Shown piece by piece: positions 34,464 through 43,880 of a stretch of DNA of 64,000 nt; positions within the stretch are counted from its first letter, which is position 1; every line of letters begins with the position of its first letter. Origin of the DNA: an uncultured Ignavibacteriota bacterium. Lineage in GTDB: Bacteria; Bacteroidota; Ignavibacteria; UBA10030; UBA8401. The position numbers and the translations under genes are program-made. The notes below the pieces were generated by a model. That model was not told where the DNA came from. It was given only the letters and a program-made list of their open reading frames with translations, and ran no database searches. The DNA is taken from NCBI GenBank assembly GCA_903884005.1, contig CAISDA010000088.1:1-64000 (forward strand), read 5' to 3'.

Positions 34464-35639
34464 ATGGCACACAAAAAGCATGTAATTCTGAAAAAGAACG
34501 AGGACCGCCGTCTGCGCGCGGGACATCAATGGGTATTCAGCAACGAGGTCCACAGGGTTGTCGGCGCACCGATGGCAGGTGAGATCGTCGAAATTTTACG
34601 GGCCGACGGAATTTCGCTCGGCGTCGGCTTCTATCACCCCAGTTCGCTCATTGCTGTCCGTCTGCTGTCGCAGAAGGACGAACCCATCGACGAACAATTT
34701 TTCGAACGCCGGATCCGCCAGGCGCTTGCGCTGAGGGAAAAATTATTTCCGGGATCGACCGTGTATCGGGTCGTCCATGGCGAAAGTGATTTCCTCCCGG
34801 GCCTGATCATCGACCGGTACAACGAATATCTGTCCATCCAGACATTCACAGCCGGCATGGACCAGCGCCTGGATCTCATCGGCGAAGTGCTCGTGTCGAT
34901 CTTTGCGCCGCGCGGCATTGTGGAACGCAACGAATCGCCGCTTCGTCTTATGGAGCAGCTGCCCATGCGGAAGGCCATACTCCGGGGCACGGTTGAACAC
35001 ACGATCATCGATCTGAACGGAGTCAAATTCAACGTCGAGGTAATGGAAGGACAGAAAAGCGGTTTCTTCCTCGATCAACGCGACAATCGCATCTCGCTGG
35101 CGTCATTGGCAAAGGGCGCAACGGTGCTCGATTGTTTCTGCAATGAAGGCGGCTTTGGCATGCATGCCGCTGCGGCGGGCGCAACGAACGTCGATTTTGT
35201 GGACGCCCAGGCCGAGTGCATTACAAAGGCGAAGGTCAATGCAACGCTCAACAAACTGACGAATGTGCATTTTGAGAAAGCCGATGCGTTCGAATTTTTG
35301 GCGAACGCGGTGAAGGAAAAAAAGACATACGATATCGTGGTGCTCGATCCGCCGTCGTTCACGAAAAGCAAGAAAACGCTTGCAACGGCATTAAAGGGAT
35401 ACAAGGAGATCAACGCAAACGGCATCAGGCTCGTCGCGCCGGGGGGATTTCTCGCTACGGCATCCTGTTCGCAGCATGTCGACGAGACGATGTTTCTTTC
35501 GATGATCAACGAGAGCGCGGCAAAGACCGGACGGGCTGCACAGGTGGTGTCGATCTCCGGCGCGGCCGGCGATCATCCGACACTGCCGTCGATGCCTGAA
35601 ACCAAATACCTGAAATACGCGTTAGTACGAGTGTATTGA
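34464..35639 (+). CDS. rlmI: Class I SAM-dependent rRNA methyltransferase, RlmI-like
   Basis: The 391-residue protein has an N-terminal PUA RNA-binding domain (about 1-75, LKKNEDRRLRAGHQWVFSNEV), a linker domain (75-185), and a Rossmann methyltransferase domain (about 190-385). The latter carries motif I LDCFCNEGGFGMHAAAAGA and the catalytic-region VLDPPSFTKSK, with ATASCSQHV near the end. RlmI makes 5-methylcytosine in 23S rRNA; the catalytic Cys expected of m5C enzymes fits the SCS motif. AAAGGAG lies 6 nt before ATG 34464. The frame is open far upstream on the strand opposite era, but that is antisense overlap and is not part of the gene. Confidence 0.9.
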   Translation: MAHKKHVILKKNEDRRLRAGHQWVFSNEVHRVVGAPMAGEIVEILRADGISLGVGFYHPSSLIAVRLLSQKDEPIDEQFFERRIRQALALREKLFPGSTVYRVVHGESDFLPGLIIDRYNEYLSIQTFTAGMDQRLDLIGEVLVSIFAPRGIVERNESPLRLMEQLPMRKAILRGTVEHTIIDLNGVKFNVEVMEGQKSGFFLDQRDNRISLASLAKGATVLDCFCNEGGFGMHAAAAGATNVDFVDAQAECITKAKVNATLNKLTNVHFEKADAFEFLANAVKEKKTYDIVVLDPPSFTKSKKTLATALKGYKEINANGIRLVAPGGFLATASCSQHVDETMFLSMINESAAKTGRAAQVVSISGAAGDHPTLPSMPETKYLKYALVRVY

Positions 35640-35661
35640 ACCATGTGGAGGACACACAGCC

Positions 35662-36396
35662 ATGAAAAAGATGATCGTCAGCGGCATCCTGGCAGCGTGC
35701 ATGACCGTGACGGCAGCCTCGCAGATCCGGTCGACCGAGTTCCAAACGCGCGCCGCAAGCGCTTCGGACAGCGCAATGGTCTTTACGTCTCCCCATCAGG
35801 AAAAGACAGCGGGGGCCGCCTCTGCGTCCGATCTGAAACATGCCTGGGGCGTCGACGTGATGCTCTCGGGAAACGGATTCGGGCTCGGCGGCTTTTACCG
35901 GCACGAATACACGCGCGATCTGTTCGGCACGATCACATTGGCCATTGCCGATTCGAAGGATGACAATGAAGTCGAATACTACGACTGGTACGGACAATCG
36001 TATGTGCCGAACAAGATCAACCGGTTCCTCGTGATGCCGTTATTTTTCGGCGCGCAGTACAGACTGTTCGCCGACGACATCACCGAGACGTTCAGGCCGT
36101 ATGTGAACGCGGGTGCTGGGCCGGCGCTCATCCTGTCGGCGCCGTACGACCGCGAATTTTTCAACAGTCTGCATTATGCCGAAGCCCACTACACGGCAGG
36201 CGGGTATGTGGGCTTCGGAGCATTTTTCGGATCGGACAAAGGCAGTTTGATGGGAGTGAACTTCAGGTATTATTACATTCCCGTTTCCGGCGGCATCGCC
36301 AGCATGGTCAATTCAGACCCTGTCAATCCGGCGATCATCAAGAAAAATGATTTCGGCAGTTTCTTCATCACCGTCAACATCGGCTCGATCTATTAA
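35662..36396 (+). CDS. Putative outer-membrane beta-barrel protein
   Basis: The 244-residue secreted protein has a signal peptide (1-20, ASQ) and a mature domain of alternating short amphipathic strands typical of eight- to ten-stranded outer-membrane barrels (SGNGFGLGGFYRHEYTRDLF; AGGYVGFGAFFGSD), ending in aromatic Tyr (ITVNIGSIY). Family not named with confidence. GGAGG lies about 9 nt before the ATG, 22 nt after the methyltransferase stop, so it may share its transcript. The gene downstream is a GH92 pseudogene on the opposite strand. Confidence 0.78.
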   Translation: MKKMIVSGILAACMTVTAASQIRSTEFQTRAASASDSAMVFTSPHQEKTAGAASASDLKHAWGVDVMLSGNGFGLGGFYRHEYTRDLFGTITLAIADSKDDNEVEYYDWYGQSYVPNKINRFLVMPLFFGAQYRLFADDITETFRPYVNAGAGPALILSAPYDREFFNSLHYAEAHYTAGGYVGFGAFFGSDKGSLMGVNFRYYYIPVSGGIASMVNSDPVNPAIIKKNDFGSFFITVNIGSIY

Positions 36397-36428
36397 ACGG
36401 CACGATCATCAAGCAACTCGTTGTATTG

Positions 36429-36526
36429 CAGCGTTCATGAATGTGGGTTCACCACCCCGCATGGAAATGCCAGTTTCGTAGACGCAGCATTGTAGGGCAA
36501 GCTGTTAGCTCGCCCTGCTATGCTGC
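36429..36526 (-). repeat. GGGCGAG palindromic repeat, copy 6 (long form, inverted)
   Basis: The reverse of the copy 5 arrangement: GCGTTCATGAATGTGGGTTCACC, TTTCGTAGACGCAGCATTGTAG and GGGCAAGCTGTTAGCTCGCCC with one arm mismatch. It lies between the barrel gene and the GH92 pseudogene, both of which end toward it. Confidence 0.78.
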
Positions 36527-36586
36527 AATTCAGCTCCTATTCCCAACTTCCGTAAAATTTCACTAAAACAATCAACACGCCATTCC

Positions 36587-37535
36587 TTACAGTTTCGGCT
36601 TCGGGCCCATGAGGAATTTCAGCGTGCCGCCTTTCATTACCGCGCTGACGGGAAGGAAGGATGATGTCCATTTTTTCCCGTTGAGCACCGCCGACTGTAT
36701 GTAGATATTCTCCGCCGAAAGACTGTCCGCGATCATCGTGAACGTCTTGCCGTTCGAGAGTTTCATGACGGCGCGCTTCACACACGGACTGCCGATCGCA
36801 TACTCACCGCTTGCAGGCGCAACGGGATAGAATCCCAATGCGCTGAAGATATACCACGCCGACATTTGGCCGCAGTCGTCGTTGCCGCAGAGTGAGTTCG
36901 GCTTACTGCCATACTGCGTCTTCATGATCTCGTGCACGCGCTGCTGTGTCTTCCACGGCTCCGCGGCGTAATCGTAGAGATAGACGATATGGTGGCTCGG
37001 TTCATTGCCGTGCCAATATTCGCCGATGTTGCCCTGAATGTCGCCGGGCTCCTGAAATTTCCCCTCCGCCTTATGGGTGAAGAGCGAATCGAGTTTCCTC
37101 GTGAATGCACGGCTGCCGCCGAAGAGTCCGATGAGTCCCGGCACGTCGTGCGGTACGTGTCCCACAGCGAGAACACGGCATAGTTCGTGAAGTTGTTTGC
37201 GCGATGGATATTTTGATCCAGGCCGCGGTATTCCCCGGTGACATCCTGGTAGATATTCGGCGCAAGGAACGCATGATACATCGACGTGTAAAAAATTTCT
37301 TTGTCCGCCTGTGAGCCGTCGATTTGAATTTTTGCAAGCTCGTGTTCCCATTTGTCCTGCGTCTGCCGGACGACAGACTCGAAGCTCCACGATGGAATTT
37401 CGGCGTTCCCACCTGGGGCATGATGAGAAAATCTCCAAGATCGGGAATGCCCGTGCCATTGAGATGCGTCAGTGAGAAACCTATGATGGAGCTGTCATGC
37501 CAATCTCCAAAGTGTACTGTCTTGTATTTTCATTC
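36587..37535 (-). pseudogene. GH92 alpha-mannosidase, deleted and frameshifted
   Basis: Three pieces of one glycoside hydrolase family 92 gene are visible. The most upstream piece (about 37535-37400) encodes the family hallmark IIGFSLTHLNGTGIPDLGDF. It is joined directly to a piece in another frame (about 37380-37140) reading KEIFYTSMYHAFLAPNIYQ and ANNFTNYAVFSLWDTYR, so several hundred residues between them are missing. After a further frame change near 37140 the last piece continues (GLIGLFGGSRAFTRKLDSLF; GNDDCGQMSAWYIFSALGFY) to the stop at 36587. A signal peptide and the first ~80 residues are also absent. The intact enzyme would trim alpha-mannosides; here it is certainly inactive. The deletion indicates loss of a glycan-degrading function. 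Confidence 0.88.
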
Positions 37536-37537
37536 AG

Positions 37538-37590
37538 CCTGCACCGCTCTGCGGTGCGGGCGAGACAACATCTCGCCCTACAGTGCTGCG
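37538..37590. repeat. GGGCGAG palindromic repeat, copy 7
   Basis: ACCGCTCTGCGGTGC arm, then GGGCGAGACAACATCTCGCCC, then TACAGTGCTGCGG. It lies between the GH92 pseudogene and folA, close to the pseudogene's truncated 5' end. Confidence 0.75.
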
Positions 37591-37652
37591 GTTCAATTAC
37601 TATTGGCGAACGAAGAGCAGCACACCGACTGAAAGGACTGCTTATGACAAAT

Positions 37653-38141
37653 TCAGTGTCTCGTCTGGTCGTCTGGTGCTCGACGCTGGTAATCCCTGAA
37701 GATCCAGCCTTCGTGATGTTCTTCTGCGGAGAGCATGAAATTGTTCGAAAGGAATTCTTCGTACGGCGGGAAGAACGTGTCGCCGTCGCACTCATTCTCC
37801 ACGATCGTCAAGAGGAGCTCGTCCGCGCACTCGAGCGTCTGCGCGTAGAGCTGTCCCCCGCCGATGACGAACACTTTTTCCTCGCCCTTCAGCGCCTCGA
37901 GCGCGGAATCGAGCGACGCGAATGTTTCAACGCCGGAGAGCGGATGCGAGGAGAGCACGGCATTGCGGCGGTTCGGCAGGGGCCTGCCGATGGACTCGAA
38001 GGTCTTGCGTCCCATGAGCACGGTGTGGCCGGTCGTCAATAGCTTGAACCGCTTCAGGTCGTCCGAAATGTGCCACGGCAGTCTGCCGTCGACACCGATG
38101 ACGCGCTTCGCATTGACCGCGGCAATAAGGATGAGTTTCAT
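37653..38141 (-). CDS. folA: Dihydrofolate reductase
   Basis: NADPH-dependent reduction of dihydrofolate to tetrahydrofolate, which recycles the dihydrofolate made by thymidylate synthase. The 162-residue protein shows IAAVNAKRVIGVDGRLPWHI near the N-terminus, with the catalytic acidic residue in the following SDDLKRFK, MGRKTFESIGRPLPNRRNAVLS (the NADPH site), and VIGGGQLYAQTL. Length is normal. It starts 19 nt after thyA on the same strand, and the two are surely co-transcribed, as expected for linked folate reactions. Confidence 0.96.
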   Translation of the reverse strand: MKLILIAAVNAKRVIGVDGRLPWHISDDLKRFKLLTTGHTVLMGRKTFESIGRPLPNRRNAVLSSHPLSGVETFASLDSALEALKGEEKVFVIGGGQLYAQTLECADELLLTIVENECDGDTFFPPYEEFLSNNFMLSAEEHHEGWIFRDYQRRAPDDQTRH

Positions 38142-38160
38142 GGGACGTTGAATTGATGGA

Positions 38161-38973
38161 TCACACGGCTACATCAAATTTAATGGACGGATCACAGACA
38201 TAATCGAGCAAGGCGAAATCATCGAACCGCAGGTCGTCCACCGGCTTATGCGCGATCACGAGCTGCGGGAGCGGCTTGGGCGTGCGCTTCAGCTGCTCTT
38301 TCAGCCCGTCGATGTGATTCACATACACATGGGCATCGATGATCGTGTGGCTGAAGAATCCTGGTTCCATGCCCACATCCTGGGCGATGGCCTGAGTGAG
38401 CATGGCATACGCCGCAATGTTAAAGGGAATGCCGAGAGCGATATCGCCCGAGCGCTGCGTGAGATGGCAGTTCAACTTTGTTCCGAAGACATTGAATGCG
38501 AATGTATAATGGCAGGGCGGCAGTTTGCTGAAGAGCGCATTGCCTGGTTCCCATGCGGTGACGACCATGCGGCGCGATTCGGGCTGCGTTTTCAAGAGGC
38601 GTATCACCTCGGCGATCTGGTCGATCTCCCGCACTTCGTACTGGCCCGTCACGGGATTCATCTGTGCGCTGGGGAAGCGGCGCCAGAACCGGCCGTATGC
38701 CGTTTCAAGATTCCCGTCCGCATCCGCCCACGCGTCCCAGATCTTCGTGTGCAGACGGAGGTTCCGGATATGGTCGTCGCCCGAGAGATACCAGAGCACT
38801 TCATGAAGCAGCGACTTGAAATTCACTTTTTTCGTCGTGACGAGGGGAAAGCCCTTGCTCAAGTCTATCGTGTAATGCTCTGCGAAGCAGGAAAGAGTAT
38901 CGACGCCCGTGCGGTTGTGCTTGCGGATGCCGTTCGTCAACACTCGGTCGACCAGATCTAAATATTCTCTCAT
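38161..38973 (-). CDS. thyA: Thymidylate synthase
   Basis: Converts dUMP and methylene-tetrahydrofolate to dTMP and dihydrofolate. The 270-residue protein (ThyA family length 264) carries the nucleophile C154 in LPPCHYTFAFNV, the dUMP-phosphate arginines within QPESRRMVV, WDAWADADGNLETAYGRFWR, and a standard C-terminus (IKFDVAV). The folA gene follows at 19 nt. Upstream on the same strand, 59 nt away, is a methyltransferase gene. Confidence 0.97.
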   Translation of the reverse strand: MREYLDLVDRVLTNGIRKHNRTGVDTLSCFAEHYTIDLSKGFPLVTTKKVNFKSLLHEVLWYLSGDDHIRNLRLHTKIWDAWADADGNLETAYGRFWRRFPSAQMNPVTGQYEVREIDQIAEVIRLLKTQPESRRMVVTAWEPGNALFSKLPPCHYTFAFNVFGTKLNCHLTQRSGDIALGIPFNIAAYAMLTQAIAQDVGMEPGFFSHTIIDAHVYVNHIDGLKEQLKRTPKPLPQLVIAHKPVDDLRFDDFALLDYVCDPSIKFDVAV

Positions 38974-39032
38974 AAGAACATGCAGTTAAAGTTGTGACTG
39001 TTGAGCATCGGTGCTTGGCGGCTGATTGCGTT

Positions 39033-39824
39033 TCATCGACCCACAATATAGAATGCTGTGGTGGTGAAAAAATCCCGAAGATACGGGATGGCGGCAATGA
39101 GCTTGAACTGCACTCTCGGCTCGAGATTAAATTTGATTTTATAATTCGGATTGATCAGATAGAGCGCCCGCGACACCGTCGTGAGTTTGGCGGAACGGAG
39201 AATTTTTTCGAACCGCTGGAGCGATATCCTCGTGGAATAAATATTTTCCAGCTCGTCGATGATCGTGGGGTCTTCGTTCGCGGCATTGAGAACGGCCTTA
39301 TACACGGACAGCGGCAGCAGATGGAAATACGGAATGAGGGAAAGCCATTTTACGCTGCACATCTGCTGATGGCCGCCGAACGGCATGCACCACGGCGGAA
39401 ATGCGAAGAAGATGACGCCGCCCGGAGCCAGCATTGCGCTCAGCACGGGAATGAGTTGTTCTTGACCGGGAATGTGCTCCAGCGTGTCTTTCAATACGAT
39501 GAGGTCGAATTTTCCCTTGAACCGCGTGATGCATTCATCGTCGTAAATGCTCAGGGCTTCGAACGACGCAAGCCCTGCATCGATCTCGTTCTTCATGAAT
39601 TCTTTTGCGAGATCGCAGCGATACGTGTGCGGGTCGACACCGGTGCCGATGCACCCCATCTCGACGAACGGCTTGAGCACTCCGCCTTCCCCGCATCCGA
39701 CCTCAAGCACCTGCATTCCCGGTTTCACATGAAATGAGCGCTCGATGAACGGGATCACATATTCTTTGGTGTTCTGCTGCTGCTGCTGGTAATACAGGGT
39801 GCGGTCATTATGGAAATCGAACAT
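39033..39824 (-). CDS. Class I SAM-dependent methyltransferase
   Basis: The 263-residue soluble enzyme has SAM motif I VLEVGCGEGG at about 40-49, an acidic motif II region GTGVDPHTYRC, and a motif IV DLIVLKDTLEHIP; motif VI is APGGVIFFAFPPW. This is the UbiG/COQ5-like Methyltransf_11 type. The C-terminal part (about 170-263), with PYFHLLPLSVYKAVL, is hydrophobic and may bind a lipid or contact a membrane. The acceptor is unknown. It lies between thyA and the S8 peptidase gene, with 60-odd-nt gaps, so linkage is possible but not clear. Confidence 0.88.
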   Translation of the reverse strand: MFDFHNDRTLYYQQQQQNTKEYVIPFIERSFHVKPGMQVLEVGCGEGGVLKPFVEMGCIGTGVDPHTYRCDLAKEFMKNEIDAGLASFEALSIYDDECITRFKGKFDLIVLKDTLEHIPGQEQLIPVLSAMLAPGGVIFFAFPPWCMPFGGHQQMCSVKWLSLIPYFHLLPLSVYKAVLNAANEDPTIIDELENIYSTRISLQRFEKILRSAKLTTVSRALYLINPNYKIKFNLEPRVQFKLIAAIPYLRDFFTTTAFYIVGR

Positions 39825-39888
39825 GTCGTCACGGAATTTTATGAAAGGAATATCATAATATATAAAAATAAAATGAAACTCAGCACGA

Positions 39889-42324
39889 TCATTTTTGGAG
39901 AAGGAGTTTTTTCACGGCAACATACGAGCCCGCGTCCAGACGGCAGAAATACACGCCGCTTGGTGCGGCGTCTGCATTCCATTCCACGCTATACGAGCCG
40001 GGCTCCATCCGACGATCGGCGAGCACGGCCACCGTCCTGCCAAGAAGATCGAAGACCCTCAGGCGGACGCGGTCTGCGGCGCCGACGGTGAACTGCACCG
40101 TTGTCGAGGGATTGAACGGATTGGGATAATTTTGCGAGAGCGAGCAGCGCGTCGGCCCCGAGGACGACAACACTTCAATGACGGCACTGTATGCATAATT
40201 CCCGTCGCGGTCTATCTGCTTCAGCCTGTATGCAGACGTGCCTGCGGACAGGTGTCTGTCCATAAATCGATACTCGTGCGCGGCATTGCTCGTGCCGCTG
40301 CCGGGCGTGAACCCGATCTTCGACCACAGGCTTCGATCGGACAGCGAGTTTCCCGACACGTCATGCGTCACTTCTTTTTTTTCAATATCGAACCCGTAGT
40401 TATTTGTTTCGGAGGCCGTGTGCCAGCTGAGCACCACGGTGCCGGCATCGAGCGACGCGGAAAACCTGGTCAATTCCACGGGGAGCGCAATATTTTTTAT
40501 CGCGGAACTCACATCGAGCTTACCGAATCCCCACGTCGGATTGGGAATCGACCCGGTCGACGCATCCGCGAGACCGTTCACCATGATGGCATCGTAGATC
40601 TGCTGAGGCGTTGAGACCGGAGCATGCTGATACAAGAGTGCGGCACCGCCGGCACAGATCGGGCTCGCCATGCTCGTACCTTCCATGACATAATAATTTG
40701 CAGGGCCGCCAGTTGTGCCGTCGTTGTCGACGCAGTTCATTGTCGACGATGTGTACACGTCGTGATCGCGCAGTGAAATAATCTTGCTTCCCGGCGCCGT
40801 AATATTCGGCTTCAACACCCCGTCCACGCGCGGACCGCGGCTTGCGAAGGAAGCGATCGTGTTGATCACCTGACCGGAAGGATGATCGAGTCCATCCATC
40901 CCCGTCCACATGGTTCGCGAGACGTACGCGCTGACGGTGAACGCATGGTTCGCATCCGCAGGATAGGTGATCGTATACTTTGGATCGGGATTGGCAAAAA
41001 CAACACGGCCGGAATGAGAACTTTCGTAAATATGGAATTGCTGCGTCGACGACGACGGATTCACGATGCGCACGTAATATGTTCCGGACTGTTCAGGCGC
41101 CGGGGAATAATACGATGAATATTCCGATTCGGTCCCGAACGAACTTTCTGTCGTACCATACTGCGCTGCGGTATTCAGGATGTTTTTCTGAACGTCATAA
41201 TACAGCAGTGATAAATTATTATGTGTGCCGAGACCATCGAACCACACGAGATTGAAGTAGAGTGTAATCGCCTTACCGGTACCGGCAACAGTCACCGGTA
41301 TGAAATCGCTTGTATCCGACGCAGGAGCAACACCGGACGCATGCAATGCCGAGGCCCCGGAATTTCCCGCCGCAACAAAGCACGCCACACCTTTGCTGTA
41401 GGCATAGTCGATCGCCTGGGATACCGGATTTGAACCGTCATGATAATCGTCCCATCCGCCGTAACTCATATTGAGAATATTCACGTGGAATGAATCGGCT
41501 GCGGCAATGATAGCGCCGATCTCCGCGGCGTCTGTGGCGCCGCCGCTAAAATCCAGCCCTATCTTAAGGAACACCAGGCTCGCGTTCGGCGCCATCCCTT
41601 TATACGCACCGCCGCCGTTTGCTGTATTCGACACCGAAAGGCTCCCGCGTCCCAGAATGGATCCGGTCACATGCGTGCCGTGGCCGGTGGCGGCATTGTT
41701 CACCGTGGTATCGAGCGTCGGGAAATTGGAATAATCGCAGACAGTGATCGCGCCGGGAAGTTCGGTTCCCTTAAAGCTGATATCAAGTCCCGAATCGAGC
41801 ACACCGACCCGCACGCCCGCACCGGTCCAGCCCAGCGCCCATGCAGCATCGGCTCTGATGAGCCGGGCGGCCTGATTATTCAACGGAGAGGATTCGGATT
41901 CGGCCGTGTCCATTTTTTTCACTTCACGAAGGGCCAGCACATCGGCGACCTTATCAGTGGGAACCTGTGCGAGGAAAAATCCGAACGGATGAACCTGGCT
42001 TGGAGGAATCCACGACGCGGGGAATGCGCGAACGCCGTATGCGGCAAGTTCGGCGATGAACGCCTGCGACGGAGGGTCCGATGCATAAATGGCGGTGATG
42101 ATCGTCGAGGCAGCAACAGAAACGCCCATGGTGCGGGCGTGAGAATATTTTTGAGAGAGATGCTGAAGGAGTCTTCCACTTGCGACTTTCTGCTGTAATG
42201 CGGCAGAGAGTACTGGCGCGGCATCGGGCCCCGGCATTAAGGCGGAGGGTGTGAATTGCTGCGACACGAGCATCCATGGTATCATCACCATGGCGACGAT
42301 CGGTAAACAGCTGGCAGTTGTCAC
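39889..42324 (-). CDS. Secreted S8 (subtilisin-like) serine peptidase with T9SS domain
   Basis: The 811-residue exported protease begins at GTG 42324, which is preceded by AGGAGG at a spacing of 5; the ATG 27 nt upstream lacks a site and places the Shine-Dalgarno inside the frame. A signal peptide covers about 1-30, and a propeptide region about 35-150. The catalytic triad is D177 (VLDSGLD), H215 (ATGHGTHVTGS) and S551 (GTSMASP). A C-terminal fibronectin-like VVLSWHTASETNNYGFDI and a T9SS sorting domain (NYPNPFNPSTTV) end with a short basic tail. The product cleaves extracellular proteins. It lies immediately downstream of a sigma-54 activator gene and has a candidate sigma-54 promoter at 42376-42394. 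Confidence 0.92.
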   Translation of the reverse strand: MTTASCLPIVAMVMIPWMLVSQQFTPSALMPGPDAAPVLSAALQQKVASGRLLQHLSQKYSHARTMGVSVAASTIITAIYASDPPSQAFIAELAAYGVRAFPASWIPPSQVHPFGFFLAQVPTDKVADVLALREVKKMDTAESESSPLNNQAARLIRADAAWALGWTGAGVRVGVLDSGLDISFKGTELPGAITVCDYSNFPTLDTTVNNAATGHGTHVTGSILGRGSLSVSNTANGGGAYKGMAPNASLVFLKIGLDFSGGATDAAEIGAIIAAADSFHVNILNMSYGGWDDYHDGSNPVSQAIDYAYSKGVACFVAAGNSGASALHASGVAPASDTSDFIPVTVAGTGKAITLYFNLVWFDGLGTHNNLSLLYYDVQKNILNTAAQYGTTESSFGTESEYSSYYSPAPEQSGTYYVRIVNPSSSTQQFHIYESSHSGRVVFANPDPKYTITYPADANHAFTVSAYVSRTMWTGMDGLDHPSGQVINTIASFASRGPRVDGVLKPNITAPGSKIISLRDHDVYTSSTMNCVDNDGTTGGPANYYVMEGTSMASPICAGGAALLYQHAPVSTPQQIYDAIMVNGLADASTGSIPNPTWGFGKLDVSSAIKNIALPVELTRFSASLDAGTVVLSWHTASETNNYGFDIEKKEVTHDVSGNSLSDRSLWSKIGFTPGSGTSNAAHEYRFMDRHLSAGTSAYRLKQIDRDGNYAYSAVIEVLSSSGPTRCSLSQNYPNPFNPSTTVQFTVGAADRVRLRVFDLLGRTVAVLADRRMEPGSYSVEWNADAAPSGVYFCRLDAGSYVAVKKLLLQK

Positions 42325-42375
42325 TTCCCCCTCCTCGGAAAAAGCCTCCACACTTCGCGGTCATTGGTACATACG

Positions 42376-42394
42376 TTGCAAGATCAGCACCCTG
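42376..42394 (-). promoter_or_regulatory. Candidate sigma-54 promoter of the S8 peptidase gene
   Basis: Read on the minus strand it is GGGTGCTGATCTTGCA, with GG and GC exactly ten bases apart and a perfect TTGCA -12 element. The -24 element (GGGTGC instead of TGGCAC) deviates, so this is a weaker match than the one at 19873. It would start transcription about 40 nt before GTG 42324. Confidence 0.4.
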
Positions 42395-42431
42395 TACTGT
42401 ACGAGGTAGTAGAAGAGGATGCTAATTAGAA

Positions 42432-42453
42432 TTTTCTATTGAGAATTAGAAAA
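42432..42453. promoter_or_regulatory. Inverted repeat upstream of S8 peptidase gene
   Basis: Arms TTTTCTA and TAGAAAA with an 8-bp spacer. It lies 15 bp after the activator gene stop and about 75 bp before the predicted start site of the peptidase gene. It may be an activator binding site, or a weak terminator of the activator gene; the sequence does not decide. Confidence 0.35.
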
Positions 42454-42467
42454 CTCTCACAAACAGA

Positions 42468-43880
42468 TTACGTCACATTTTTGGCGACTTCGATGCCCAG
42501 CTGCTCCATGCGGTACCGGAGCTTTGAGCGCGAGAGTCCCAATATTTTTGCTGCCTGCACCTGATTGCCGTCGGTCAATTTCAACGTCCGTGTAATGACC
42601 TCGTGCAGGACAATATTCATTTTCACACCTGCGCTCGGAATGCGTATGGCGAATGTATCGCCGCCCGGCAGCGGAGCCCCTTCACCCGGCTGAAGCTTGG
42701 GGCCGGCCAGGAATGAAAGATGCTGTGGTTTCACCACATCGCCGTCGATCAGAAGAACGATGCGTTCCATCGTGTTGCGGAGTTCGCGCACATTTCCCTT
42801 CCAGGCATGCGATTCAAGAATTTTAATGGCGTCGGGAGCGATGCCGCGCATGGACTTGTTGAATTTTTCCCCGAACTCGTTCATGAACGCGTAGGCAAGG
42901 AGCGAAATGTCTTCCCGGCGCTCACGCAGCGGAGGCACAATGAGCGTCGCAACATTGAGCCGGTAGAAGAGATCTTCGCGGAACGTGCCTACTTCAACGG
43001 ATTTTTCGAGACTCCGGTTAGTGGCAGCCAGCACGCGCACGTTCACGGTGATCTCCTTCGATCCTCCCAGACGATAGAATGTCCGCTCCTGAAGAACGCG
43101 CAGCAGCTTCACCTGCACATCGAGAGACAATTCGCCGATCTCGTCCAGCAGGATCGTGCCGCCGTTGGCGAGTTCAAACCTGCCCTGGCGCATCTTCTCC
43201 GAGGCGCCGGTGAACGCGCCTTTTTCGTACCCGAAGAGCTCGCTTTCTGCGAGGTCGCGCGGGATGGCCCCGCAATTGATGCTCACGAACGGGCCATCGG
43301 AACGGCGGCTCGATTTATGAATGAACCGGGCGATGAGTTCCTTGCCGGTGCCGCTTTCGCCTTCGATGAGCACCGTCGTGTCTTCGCTTTGGGCGTACTT
43401 TTCGGCGGCGAGCATCACGGACATCATCGGCTTGCTGGCGCCGAGCACGCGCACATTCGTCGAGCCCCCGTCGGCCTCCATGAGCGTGCGCAGGCGCGCC
43501 ACTTCATTTTGCAGGCTGCAGTACTGCAGGGCCTTATGAATGATGATATCGAGCTGGTCCAGATTGATCGGCTTGACGATGAAATCCTCCGCGCCGTTTT
43601 TCATGGCGTTGACCGCCAGCTGCACATCGGAATACGCCGTCATCATGATCACCGGCAGCTGCGGATAGAGCTTCTTCACTTCGGGAAGAATGTCCAGGCC
43701 GCTCGCATCGCCGAGATAAATGTCCAGCAGCATCACTTCCGGCTGCTCGTTCATCAGCGCATCCATCACGGCGCCGCCGCTGGTGCATACGGCCACGTCA
43801 TAATTTTTTGTCGACAGCACTCTTTTTAACGACGAATAGATGAGCTGATCGTCGTCCACGATCATAATTTTATGTTTCAT
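42468..43880 (-). CDS. NtrC-family sigma-54 activator response regulator
   Basis: The 470-residue enhancer-binding protein starts at ATG 43880, overlapping the kinase stop by 11 nt. The receiver (1-120) has DDD at the start and D53 in LLDIYLGD; the AAA+ domain (about 145-380) has Walker A GESGTGK (174-180), GAFTGA (221-226) and GGTILLDEIGELS. The C-terminal Fis-type helix-turn-helix is LKLTDGNQVQAAKILGLSRS. Upstream in-frame ATGs add a stretch read from the kinase gene in another frame, without similarity. It is translationally coupled to the kinase. The S8 peptidase gene that follows 143 nt later is a candidate target. Confidence 0.95.
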   Translation of the reverse strand: MKHKIMIVDDDQLIYSSLKRVLSTKNYDVAVCTSGGAVMDALMNEQPEVMLLDIYLGDASGLDILPEVKKLYPQLPVIMMTAYSDVQLAVNAMKNGAEDFIVKPINLDQLDIIIHKALQYCSLQNEVARLRTLMEADGGSTNVRVLGASKPMMSVMLAAEKYAQSEDTTVLIEGESGTGKELIARFIHKSSRRSDGPFVSINCGAIPRDLAESELFGYEKGAFTGASEKMRQGRFELANGGTILLDEIGELSLDVQVKLLRVLQERTFYRLGGSKEITVNVRVLAATNRSLEKSVEVGTFREDLFYRLNVATLIVPPLRERREDISLLAYAFMNEFGEKFNKSMRGIAPDAIKILESHAWKGNVRELRNTMERIVLLIDGDVVKPQHLSFLAGPKLQPGEGAPLPGGDTFAIRIPSAGVKMNIVLHEVITRTLKLTDGNQVQAAKILGLSRSKLRYRMEQLGIEVAKNVT

